Assembly (NCBI GenBank): GCA_033977485.1
Contig: CM066997.1
Span: 81,004,634-81,068,633, forward strand
From: Hydrangea macrophylla
Taxonomy: Eukaryota > Streptophyta > Magnoliopsida > Cornales > Hydrangeaceae
Direction: 5' to 3'
DNA: 64,000 nt
Part shown: in pieces, positions 45,928 to 56,300 of the stretch
How positions within the stretch are numbered: position 1 is the stretch's first letter
Layout of the letters: each line of letters begins with the position of its first letter
Notes under the pieces: model-generated
What the model saw: only the letters and a program-made list of their open reading frames with translations
Told to the model about the DNA's origin: nothing
The model's database searches: none
Position numbers and translations under genes: made by a program

Positions 45928-47097
45928 AAGAAGTCATATACCGGGTATAATTTGGAATGCTTGTACGGCAAGGAGGCCAAGAGAATGATGGAGGAAATAC
46001 ATGAAGGAGTTTGTGGACCCCACATGAACGTGCATATACTGGCAAAGAAGATAATTTGACAAGATTATTACTGGACAACCTTGGACAAAGACTGTTGTGA
46101 GTATGTTAGAAGATGCCATAAGTGCTAGATCCATGCGAATCTGATGCACACCCCGCCATCTCAACTCTATAGCATGACCACTCCCTGGCCATTTTCCATT
46201 TGTGTCATCGATATCATCGGCGAAATAGTTCCGAAAGCTTCTAATGGGCACCGGTGCATAATCATGGCAATTGATTACTTCACTAAGTGGGTAGAGGCTA
46301 CGTCATACGCAACTCTGAAAGCTAAGGATGTGGTAAACTTCATCAAAAAGAATATAATCTGCAGATACGAGATTCCAAATGAGTTTATTTTAGATCATGG
46401 TAGTCATTTCTAAGGGGAAGTCATCCTACTGTTAGAAAAGTATAAAATCACCCGTCATCAGTCATCTCCATATAGACCGCAAACGAATGAGGCAGTAGAA
46501 GCAGCGAATAAGAATGTCAAAGTAATCTTGGGCAAAATGACGGACACATAAAAGGATTGGCCCGAGAAGCTGCCATTTGCGCTATGGGGATACCAGACTT
46601 CCGTGAGAACTTCTACAGGAGCTACACCGTATTCGCTGGTCTATGGGATAGAAGTCGTCCTTCCCGTCGAGGTGGAGATACCCTCTATAAGGGTTTTGGC
46701 CGAATGTGAAATAACTGAGTTAGAGTGGACACGGGGAAGGTATGAGGAATTGATGTTGCTCGATAAGAAAAGATTGGCTGCAATAAACCACACTCAGGGA
46801 TATCAGAAGAGGATAGCTCGTGCTTTCAACAAAAAGGTCCGCCCAAGGAAGCTTGCTGAGGGTGACCTGGTCCTCAAAGAACTGAAAGTGCCTATTTATA
46901 ACCCCAGAGGAAAATTCAAACCCAACTGGGTCGGGCCATACATCATTAAGACTCTCCTCTCTGGAGGAGCGACCTATCTTATGGACCTAGATGGGTTGAA
47001 TTTAAACAACCAATTAACCTCGATCGCCTCAAGAAGTACTTTGCTTGAAACCATTTCTTTCAAAACCTCCTACGTTGATGAACTACGCTTGACCTGA
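45928..47097 (+). pseudogene. Integrase of the Tat element (broken)
   Basis: Blocks appear in order with several stops. The zinc region is HEGVCGPHMN ... CCEYVRRCHKC (45990-46125). The catalytic core comprises WPFSICVIDIIGEI (46188-46230), DYFTKWVEATSY and DHGSHF (near 46393-46413), then SPYRPQTNEAVEAANKNVK (46465-46520). The C-terminal domain is open at 46603-47097 (KLAEGDLVLKELK, GKFKPNWVGPYIIKTLLSGGA). Stops near 46411, 46550 and others prevent a full product. Confidence 0.87.
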
Positions 47098-47735
47098 TTC
47101 TCGCTAGGGGATACGTAGGTAACCTGTTCAGCTCGGTCATTAATAATTACCTGAAAGGCACCCTCCATCAAGCCTTTAACCGAACTACTGCGGACCTGAT
47201 ACCCCTTGCGGGGATAAGTAGGCGGCTCTCAAAGGCCTTGAGTCCATGACAAACCAAAGAAAAACTCTATGCTAAATTAGGGGCAAACTAGCATTTGCCC
47301 AAAACCACTTCGAAGCCCCAAAACCAAGGGCAAACTTTGTTTGCTATTCGAAGAACCCAGATATTTACTTTAAACCCGTCTCTGGATCTCCTGGCTATTA
47401 AAATAAGTACTATAAAAGAACAAACGAAAATTCATGGTATAGAGTGATTAAAACTTTAGGCAAAATTTAAAGAAAAATGATAGAGAGCCAAGAAAAGACA
47501 TTAAAAGGAGAATTTTCACGAAGAGATTAATCAGAAAAGTGAGCACTTTGATTGAACATACTAGAACATTTTTTTAACAAGAACACTCTTTGGGAAGAAA
47601 AATAAGAAAATCACATTCAAAGGCGTAAACGATAGGCAGAACTTGTCTGAAATTTTGTAAAATAAAGCTTTGCCCTGTCATTTTTCTTTCATCCATGTAT
47701 GTCTACGAAGTCTGCCTCTGGACCAAAGTCTAAAT
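47098..47735. other. Non-coding 3' region of the Tat element
   Basis: This contains GGGGATACGTAGGTAACC (47106-47123) and GGGGATAAGTAGGCGGC (near 47211-47227). Such words are frequent downstream of integrase in Ogre/Tat elements. No ORF is visible on the plus strand. Confidence 0.5.
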
Positions 47736-48794
47736 CTAAAGTAGGTACTCAATAGTAGGCCCAACCGATGTAGGAACCCTCCAGAAGGGAGCTGACACCC
47801 TGACATACCAAGCCTCGGTAAAAGCCTTCCCAATGGAAGGGCGCATGATCGAACTCCTCGTAAAGTCTGCAGTAATATCCTCAGTAACGTCTTAGAGAAG
47901 TCCATACTGGCGGGCCACCTGGCCAGGAATATAGAAATTGGTAGCATGTAAACCAGGCAACCAGATGCCAGATCGCCCGGGAAGCCGTACTGCAACAGAA
48001 CAGTAAATCCACTGCGGGCAGACCCAATAGATATCACTAGCCGAAAGGCCTCGGAGCCAACCAAGCCAAGCATCGGCAGAATGGAATAGGAAGTGAACCT
48101 CCATATGGTCGTAGGGAAGGGGACGGAGGTGTGAGGGGTGTATGAAGAGATCAAGACGCTCCATCAGCCAAATTTGTAGGATGAAAGGCACTCCCGCAGA
48201 TAACATAGCCTCAGCAGTGTGGGCACGGTCCAAACAAATCAAGGTTTCGCCAAGGATCAATAGAACGACGTTCTTCATCTCCCGCAGACCACGAGCGATG
48301 GGAATGAGAACATCAGAAGATGACTGAAAGAGGAAGTAAGAGAGCATAGCTAGCGATAGAGCGCTACGCCGAATGATCTCATACCCACCGTCATAAGGGT
48401 CCCCCATGGGACCATAAACAGAGGAAAGATGCTCAAAGTCGATCTGCCGATTGCGAACGAGAGAGCCATCCACATTTTGAGATGAATGAAGAAAAGCAAC
48501 AAGGTCCTGAACATACTCGGCCTGCACTAGAGGAACCATCAGATTTGCAGAAGGATCAGTGTGCAGAATAGTGCTAAACTCCTTGAACAAAGGGCAAATC
48601 TCCTGAGAACCAAAGGGAAAGGCATGGTGTGAGGGATCCCAACACCAAATAGCAGCTTGAAGTAAGCCTTCATTCAGAGTCATCAGTCGGAAAGAGAAGA
48701 GGTCGTTTAGTCAGAAGCACTCGAAGTTGATCCTATCAATGCCAGAGAGAGTATCCATCCATGGGAAGAGGATTTAGGAGCTGATGGGGGCCAT
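47736..48794 (-). pseudogene. Antisense ORF of the Tat element (DUF7745 / plant-mobile-domain-like)
   Basis: On the strand opposite to gag-pol, a frame of 263 codons (47892-48683) reads AAIWCWDPSHHAFPFGSQEI near its start and later GGYEIIRRSALSLAMLSYFL and HMEVHFLFHSADAWLGWL. The WDP...F.FG pattern resembles the plant DUF7745 / plant mobile domain family recalled from plant proteins. The same frame extends upstream to an ATG at 48792-48794 through two stops, and downstream past a TAA at 47892-47894 to a TAG at 47736-47738. Tat elements are known to carry antisense ORFs in this place; their function is not established. This copy has three stops. Confidence 0.65.
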
Positions 48795-48852
48795 TATAGA
48801 AGAAGGTGAATGGAAAGAAAAGGTGTTTTGCAGAGTAGTAAAGAAGGATGGC

Positions 48853-48860
48853 TATAAATA
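48853..48860 (-). promoter_or_regulatory. TATA-like box upstream of the antisense ORF
   Basis: TATTTATA on the minus strand, 57-66 bp before the first ATG of the antisense ORF (48794). Spacing fits a plant promoter. On the plus strand the same bases read TATAAATA, so direction is uncertain. Confidence 0.4.
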
Positions 48861-48883
48861 GGAGTAGATCTGCCCAGAACACA

Positions 48884-49015
48884 AGGCGGCACTTGATAAA
48901 GTGAAACGGCACTCAAGGAAGTGCCGTGAGGCAGTCCGAAAATGCTGTACGGCATTGACTGAGTACCGTTGCGACACTCACTGAGTGCCGTAGAGGCCTA
49001 ACCGAGTGCTGCGTA
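48884..49015 (-). promoter_or_regulatory. GC-rich word cluster resembling the Tat LTR palindromes
   Basis: Words TGAGTGCCG, AAGTGCCG, GCGACACTCACTGAGTGCC, CGGCATTGACTGAG and CGGCACTCAAGGAAGTGCCG recur here, just upstream (minus strand) of the TATA-like box. They match the word family of the LTR cluster at 15478-15642. Confidence 0.5.
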
Positions 49016-49428
49016 AAGCTATTTTTGGCTAGGATCTGTTTGTAATGTTTTCATCCCACCTGCAAACAGAATATATAATAAACGTGCGCATCATGCAGCA
49101 CGTGCAACAAGACCAAGCTATGGTCACATTCATTCATTCATTCATACAAGAGAAAAGGTACTGAAAATAAAAAGTTCACTTGTCGCAGAAAATTAAAATG
49201 AAATAAAAGGACCAAGCCATGGTCACACATACGATGAACAAGTGGTAAAAAGCAGAAAAGATAAAAGCAGTCATAAAGAAGATAATACAGGTGCCTATCC
49301 TACCTCGGCTATCCAAAAGTCGTCAGCAAAAATAAATGTGTGTGTGATATAGTCATCCAGATAAAAAGGTGTGTCCTCTCCAAAAAAAAATACTCAAAAC
49401 ATGAAGGGAAGAGAAATAAAGAGTAAGG
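49016..49428. other. Non-coding stretch
   Basis: Nothing recognisable except a short ATTC tetranucleotide run (about 49130-49145) and paired words CCAAGC(C)ATGGTCACA near 49115 and 49212. No Tat 3' LTR start is present. Confidence 0.4.
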
Positions 49429-49947
49429 TTATCCCCAACCTAGGCCTCGAGTCTGGCGCGTGACGCGTCTGAGAGGCTCATCCTCTGACTCTGTCCCACT
49501 CGCTCCACCTCTGCCACCGCTGCTGCCTCCACCTCTATCTCCGCCTCTGCCCCCGCTGCTACAGCCACCTCTACCGCCGCCTCGCCGGGCACCCCCATGG
49601 GTTCTGCTAGGATCTATCCCAAACTGCTGGAGCAGCTGCTCGAGCTCCCTCACTCGCAAGAACTGCACCTGGACCTCATCATCCTGGATAAAAGAAAGGA
49701 TGAATAGTCTAATCTAATTGTGCTAAAAAATGAAATAAGGGCAGTAATAGTTTACCTTGGCCCTCACCTGAGCCTCCGCGTTCACCCGCACCCTGTCAGC
49801 CTAAAAAAGGGAATCAGAAAAGAGAGGTCAGAAAGTCAGAATGAGAACGTAAGTGAATTAATCAAAACTCAAGTTTTTAGAAAATTACCCTCCACTCTCG
49901 ACCATAAACCCACTCTCTCACACTATGGGTGTAGAGCAACCCCTCCT
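49429..49947 (-). pseudogene. Intron-containing gene fragment encoding a coiled-coil plus RGG-rich tail
   Basis: Three minus-strand blocks share one phase across two short GT-AG introns. Block 1 (49889-49947) reads EEGLLYTHSVREWVYGREWR. The intron 49801-49888 follows, then a 45-bp block 49756-49800 (ADRVRVNAEAQVRAK), then the intron 49684-49755, then block 3, 49429-49683. Block 3 starts DDEVQVQFLRVRELEQLLQ (heptad-like), continues with a Gly/Arg-rich tail of RGG and GGRGG repeats and ends RVTRQTRGLGWG. RGG tails commonly bind RNA. The 5' part of the gene is lost where the satellite begins, and no family is recognised. Splice sites are predictions by eye. It may be a host gene piece or part of a captured sequence. 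Confidence 0.5.
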
Positions 49948-49977
49948 CTGTATATATTATTATGAAGAATATTTTGG

Positions 49978-52697
49978 GACCTAAAAAGTTATGAAATTTC
50001 ACCATAGTTTTGACCACTTTTTAAAACAGTGGAAAAATTTCACTATTTCAATTTATGGATTTCAAAACAGTGAACAAGGGTACAATCATCATAAAAGAAA
50101 AAAATCATTTTCACCACTTTGGACAAGGGTATAATCGTCATAAGAAAAAAAAATCAGTGTTGAGAAAAATATCAAACTTGGTGAAATTTCAACACTCTTA
50201 AAACTTGGTAAATTTCACCACTTTCAACTAGGGTTATAATCATCACAAACGAAAAAAATCGTTACTGGTAAAATTTTCACAACTTGGTAAACTTAGTGAA
50301 ACTTTACCACTTTAAACAAGGGTATAATCGTCATAAGTGAAAAAAATCAGTATTGATAAAAACATCAAAATTTGGTGAAATTTCACCCCTCTTAGAAACT
50401 CGGTGAAATTTCACCACTTTAACCACGGACATAATCGTCATAAATGAAAAAAAAATCATTACTGATAAAAAAATTCAAAACTTGGTGAAATGTCACCACT
50501 CTTCAAAACTTGATGAAATTTCACCACTTTGAACAGGGGTATAATCGTCATAAACGAAAAAAAAAAAAAATCATTACTGATAAAAATTTCAAAACTTGGT
50601 GAAATTTCACCACTCTTCAAAACATGGTGAAATTTCACCACTCTAAACAAGGGTTTAATCGTCATAAACAAAAAAATCATTATTGAAAAAAATTTCAAAA
50701 CTTAGTGAAATTTCACCACTCTTAAATACTTGGTGAAAGTTCACCACTTTGAGCAGAGGTATAATCGTCATAAACAAAAAAAAATCATTTACTGATAAAG
50801 ATTTCAAAACTTGGTGAAATTTCTTCACTTTTCAAAACTAGGTGAAATTTCACCAGTTTGAACAGGGATATAATCGTCATAAATGAAAAAAAAAATAATA
50901 CTGATAAAAACTTCAAAATTTGGTGAAATTTCACTAAAGGGTATAATCGTCATAAGAAAAAAAATCAGTGTTGATAAAAAGATCAAACTTGGTGAAATTT
51001 CACCACTTTTAACTAGGGTTATAATCGTCAGAAACGAAAAAAAAAACATTATTGGTAAAAATTTCAAACCTTGGTGAAATTTCACCACTCTTTAAAACGT
51101 GGTGAAATTTCACCACTTTGAACAAGGGTATAATCGTCATAAACGAAAAAAAAATCATTATTGATAAAAACTTCAAAATTTGGTGAAATTTCACCCTCTT
51201 AAAAACTTGGTAAAATTTCACTACTTTGAACAGGGGTATAATTGTCATAAATGAAAAAAAAAATCATTACTGATAAAAATTTCAAAACTTGGTGAAATTT
51301 CACCACTCTTCAAAACATGGTGAAATTTCATCACTCTGAACAGGGTATAATCATCATAAACGAAAAAAAAAATCATTACTGACAAAAATTTCAAAGCTTG
51401 GTGAAATTTCACCACTCTTCAAAACATGGTGAAATTTCACCACTCTAAACAAGGGTTTAATCGTCATAAGCAAAAACATCATTATTGAAAAAAAATTCAA
51501 AACTTGGTGAAATTTCACAACTCTTAAAAACTTGGTGAAATTTTACCACTTTGAACAGGGGTATAATCGTCATAAACAAAAAAAACATTTACTAATAAAG
51601 ATTTCAAAACTTGGTGTAATTTCTTCACTTTTCAAAACTAGGTGAAATTTCACCAGTTTGAACAGGGGTATAATCGTCATAAATGAAAAAAAAAATCATT
51701 AGTGAGAAACATTTTAAAACATGGTGAAATTTCACTACTCTTCAAAACTTGGTGAAATTTCACCAGAGGGTATAATCGTCATAAGAAAAAAAATCAGTGT
51801 TGATAAAAAGATCAAACTTGGTGAAATTTCACCACTTTTAACTAGGGTTATAATCGTCAGAAAAAAAAATCATTGTTGGTAAAAATTTCAAAACTTGGTG
51901 AAATTTCACCACTCTTCAAAACTTGGTGAAATTTCACCACTTTGAACAAGGATATAATCGTCATAGCCGAAAAAAAATCATTATCGATAAAAACTTCAAA
52001 ATTTGGTGAAATTTTACCCTCTTAAAAACTTGGTGAAATTTCACCACTTTGAACAGGGGTATAATCGTCATAAATGAAAAAAAACCATTACTGATAAAAA
52101 TTTCAAAACTTGGTGAAATTTCACCACTCTTCAAAACATGGTGAAATTTCATCACTCTGAACAGGGTATAATCAGCATAAACGAAAAAAAAATCATTACT
52201 GACAAAAATTTCAAAGCTTGGTGAAATTTCACCACTCTTCAAAACATGGTGAAATTTCACAACTCTAAACAAGTGTTTAATCGTCATAAGCAAAAACATC
52301 ATTATTGAAAAAAATTTCAAAACTTGGTGAAATTTCACCACTCTAAAAAACTTGGTGAAATTTTACCACTTTGAACAGGGGTATAATCGTCATAAACAAA
52401 AAAAAACATTTACTGATAAAGATTTCAAAACTTGGTGAAATTTCTTCACTTTTCAAAACTAGGGAAAATTTCACCAGTTTGAACAGGGGTATAATCGTCA
52501 TAAATGAAAAAAAATATATTACTGATAAAAACTTTAAAATTTGGTGAAATTTCACTACTCTTCAAAACTTGGTGAAATTTCACCACTTTGTACAAGGGTA
52601 TAATCGTCATAAGAAAAAAAAAAACAATGTTGATAAAAATATCAAACTTAGTGGTGAAATTTCACCACTTTTAACTAGGGTTATAATTGTCACAAAC
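49978..52697. repeat. AT-rich satellite array, left part (about 110-bp monomer)
   Basis: The monomer has the form GGGGTATAATCGTCATAAA, an A-rich block, ATCATTACTGATAAAAA, TTTCAAAACTT and one or two GGTGAAATTTCACC palindromes. Successive TATAATCGTCAT words are mostly 103-113 bp apart, and longer marks recur at 811-832 bp (for example CTAGGTGAAATTTCACCAG near 50837 and 51648), so a higher-order unit of about seven monomers exists. ORFs in it are translations of the repeat and are not genes. Confidence 0.93.
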
Positions 52698-54846
52698 TGT
52701 CACGCCCGTTCCAAAATTTCATAGTTATCATGCATTTTTGGTTTTGCGAATTATCCTTTTATTTGATAATTGGTTTGAGGTTGACTGTGAGTCAACTGTA
52801 ATGTATCGGTAAGGACACGGGATTTCAATAATTGAGATTTCATTGGCATGAGTAAATGACATTTATGTGATTTAAATATTGTTTGACTTATCTGGTATTT
52901 CGTGAATAGTGAATTATACCTGTGTAGTATAATTTCTAGTAATTTAGCATTAGTAATATCATTTTGAGAACTGTGGTGAGAACGTGAGTGTCATGTTATA
53001 TAAAAAGGTAGGTTATGTAGAGATTCCACAGAATATAGTTTTCGAAACGTAATTACGGCGACAAACGGAACTTAGGTGAAAACTTCTATAATTTATAGCT
53101 TTCACTTGGGAAGAGATCAAATGGACGTGTAAAACGTTTCGAGGAATAATTAGGAGTTTTGAAAAACTTGTGGGAGGTAAATATAATTTTCAACAATATC
53201 GCCTATATATAGTAGAGGCATGATATTTTGTTCTTCACAACTTTTCCAAATTCAAATCAGAAGGGGGATTTAGGGGTTTTTGGGAACTTAGAGTTTCAAG
53301 GCGCAAATCGACGGACTTCTGCCCGTCTGTTTTCAACCAAACTTCATATTTGAATTCCCCAAGGTAAGGGCTATGTTTTGATAGTCTTTATGCCATGTTG
53401 GCTAACTTTTTATAAAATTTTAATTCTAGAAATTTGGGGAAAACGCGTGTAAACTCATAGGTTTTGCGTAGGATCGGAGATTTGACGTTTAGTCGGGCTT
53501 CTAGTTGTTCCCTCCAAGTTATGCGACGATAGTTCGAGGTATGAATTTCTACCCTATGTTATATAGGTGAATTACATATTTTATATTTCGACGACGAAAT
53601 TGTGATCCGAGCAAAAATCATGTGTTAATATTAGGCCCGTTAATTATGCACGCGACTAAATGTGAAAAGCATGTCTAAATTTATGCGAGCACGTTGAGTT
53701 GCCTATGTGGGTCAAAGGGAGGTCTTATACAAATTCATGCAGGAGAAAACTTCTCGATGTTTGAGAATTCTAGTAGCGACGGCTATTGTGCATGGTTTAA
53801 GGCTTGGACTTGCCAGGGCACTTGGGGATATAATGGTTGTAGGCTTGGACTAGCCATTGACATCGTGGTTTAAGGCTTGGACTTGCCGCTACCGGATGAA
53901 AGCGTATTTTTCTCCCTAGAGACTATTTATGTGATTATGAGATTAAAGCATGTTTTGTCATATATGCATATGTCAGAAATTGTGCACTCAGCATATATCT
54001 GAGCAGTGGAGATTTACTCCATTGCATGTGACAAGAAGAAAGGGAAAATAGAGCATGAGGAGTGAGGCCGAAGAATGCGGGGGATCCTCTTGTACATGTT
54101 TTTGCTTTCTTTTCCAAGTCTTGTGATAGTGAGCGTTTCGAATAGTTAGAACTAGGTAATTGACTTAGAAGGCGTAGTTTGATTGTATGATGTTGTAATA
54201 AGTACTAGAACTCTTGTTAGTTATGTTGAAATGGATTTGAACTCATGGATTCATGTTTTGAATGTTTGAACTGTCAATTTTGAAGTTTAAAGTAAAACGG
54301 ATAGAGTTTTGTGAATTGCGCCAAACAAGTCCTAGCTTGTTCCGCTATTGTTTCTATTCATGGATTAGTAATGTTTAAACTTTGGTTTTTAATAGCATGC
54401 ATTAGCTTGTGAAGTTTTGAATTGCATACATGTTTGGAGTGATGTTGGATATGATGGTTGTTTGATACCTTAGCAAAATTCTGTAGCATTGTGCAGGATT
54501 CTACTAATGGGCCATTCGACCGGTCGAAGGGGGTTGTTCGACCGATCGAGATACCCCCTGCCAGAATTCTTTTTCTATATCTTCCGAAAATTTTCAAAAG
54601 GTTTCAATTGGTTCTTAGGGTACCTTTGGGACCCATTCTGCACAAAATTATTCGTTTCGAAATATAATTGAGTTTTCAATTTTATACGGATTTTTACAAC
54701 TCTGAAGGTATTGTTTCCTAAAGTTTTTGCACTCAATATTGTTTTAAAGTCTTTTTCCGCTGCGTATAGTTATTTAAATGATTGGATGAGTTTTGGTGGC
54801 GTGCCACGTGTCCTGTTTACGCACGTTAGCGGGACGGGTCGTGACA
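52698..54846. mobile_element. Solo LTR inserted in the satellite
   Basis: This 2149-bp segment begins TGTCACGCCCGTTCC and ends GGGACGGGTCGTGACA, near-perfect inverted ends of the TGTCACG class of plant Ty3/gypsy LTRs. The flanks are CAAAC (52693-52697) and CCAAC (54847-54851), a 5-bp duplication with one mismatch. Satellite sequence resumes in phase right after it. Inside are a TATATATAG box near 53214, threefold GGCTTGGACTTGCC-type repeats (53785-53895) and the palindrome TTCGACCGGTCGAA near 54517. No internal domains or second LTR exist, so it arose by LTR-LTR recombination. The strand is not certain. Confidence 0.85.
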
Positions 54847-54851
54847 CCAAC

Positions 54852-56300
54852 GAAAAAAAATCATTACTTGTAAAAATTTCAGAACCTCATGAAATTTCAC
54901 CACTCTTCAAACCTTGGTGAAATTTCACCACTTTGAACAAGGGTATAATCGTCATATGCGAAAAAAAATCATTACTGATAAAAACTTCAAAATTTGGTGA
55001 AATTTCACCCTCTTAAAAACTTGGTGAAATTTCATCACTTTGAACAGGGGTATAATCGTCATAAATGAAAAAAATCATTACTAATAAAAAATTCAAAACT
55101 TGGTGAAATTTCACCACTCTTCAAAACTTGGTGAAATTTCATCACTTTGAACAGGGATATATTCGTCATAACAAAAAAAAATCATTACTGACAAAAATTT
55201 CAAATCTTGGTGAAATTTCACCACTCTAAACAATGGTTTAATCATCATAAGCAAAAAAAACATTATTGAAAAAAAATTCAAAACTTGGTAAAATTTCACC
55301 AATCTTAAAAACTTGATGAAATTTCACTACTTTGAACAGGCATATAATTATCATAAACAAAAAAAAAATTCATTTACTGATAAAGATTCCTCAACTTGGT
55401 GAAATTTCTTCACTTTTCAAAACTAGGTGAAATTTACCAGTTGGAACAGGGGTATAATCGTCATAAATGAAAAAAAATCATTACTGATAAAAATTTTAAA
55501 ACATGGTGAAATTTCACTACTCTTCAAAACTTGGTAAAATTTCACCACTTTGGACAAGTGTATAATCGTCATAAGAAAAAAAAAATCAGTGTTGATAAAA
55601 ATTTCAAACTTTGTGAAATTTTACTACTCTAAAACTTAGTGAAATTTCAGAACTTTTAACTAGGGTTATAATCGTCACAAACGAAGAAAAAAAATCATTG
55701 CTGGTAAAAATTTCAGAACTTGGTGAAATTTCACCACTCTTCAAAACTTGGTGAAATTTCACCACTTTGAACAAGGGTTTTATCATCATAAGCAAAAAAA
55801 ACATTATTGAAAAAAGTTTCAAAGCTTGGTGAAATTTCACCTCTTAAAAATTTGGTGAAATTTCACCACTTTGAACAGGGGTATAATCGTCATAAATGAA
55901 AAAAAAATCATTACTGATAAAAAATTCAAAACTTGGTGAAATTTCACCACTCTTCAAAACTTGGTAAAATTTCATCACTTTGAACAGGGGTATAATCGTC
56001 ATAAACGAAGAAAAAAAATCATTACTGATAAAAATTACAAAACTAGGTGAAATTTCACCACTCTCAAAATATGGTGAAATTTCACCACTCTAAACAAGGG
56101 TTTAATCGTCATAAGAGAAAATATCATTATTGAAAAATATTTCAAAACTTGGTGAAATTTCACTAATTTGAACAAGGGTAGATTAGTCGTAAACAAAAAA
56201 AAATTATTTACTGATAAAAATTTCAAAACATGGTGATATTTCTACACTTTTCAAAACTAGGTGAAATTTCACGACTTTGAACATGGGTATAATGGTCATA
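54852..56300. repeat. AT-rich satellite array, right part
   Basis: Same monomer and palindrome as 49978-52697, and the continuation of one array split by the solo LTR. The last recognisable monomer ends at GGGTATAATGGTCATAA near 56300. Confidence 0.93.

Larger units (their letters stand above)
15241..48890 (+). mobile_element. Decayed Tat-lineage Ty3/gypsy retrotransposon with an internal tandem array
   Basis: Domains run in Tat order on the plus strand: 5' LTR (15241-17879), tRNA-Arg-type primer site, gag, protease, G-patch, RT, RNase H, a second RNase H, integrase, then an antisense ORF. The second RNase H and the antisense ORF are traits known for the Tat lineage (Ogre, Retand and relatives). 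The coding regions carry many stops and frameshifts. The protease/G-patch module is present in eight tandem copies, the N-terminal half of RT is missing, and copy 3 is split by a copia element. No 3' LTR beginning TGTAGACACC is found downstream, so the right end is truncated and no target duplication can be given. The right boundary is approximate. Confidence 0.9.

Noticed and set aside
47678..48154. 158-codon minus ORF overlapping the antisense ORF
   Set aside because: It is in a different frame from the WDP-containing frame and has no domain. The in-frame continuation of the antisense ORF explains the region better.
49460..49717. Plus-strand Pro-rich ORF (85 codons)
   Set aside because: It is the complement of the RGG-coding exon; Gly/Arg codons read as Pro-rich on the other strand.
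50459..52555. ORFs of 60-126 codons in the satellite
   Set aside because: They are translations of the tandem repeat (VVKFHHVLKSGEISP pattern) with no codon signature.
49978..56300. Regular short repeats that could suggest a CRISPR array
   Set aside because: Spacers are not unique, the whole 110-bp monomer repeats, no cas genes occur and the context is plant DNA. It is a satellite.
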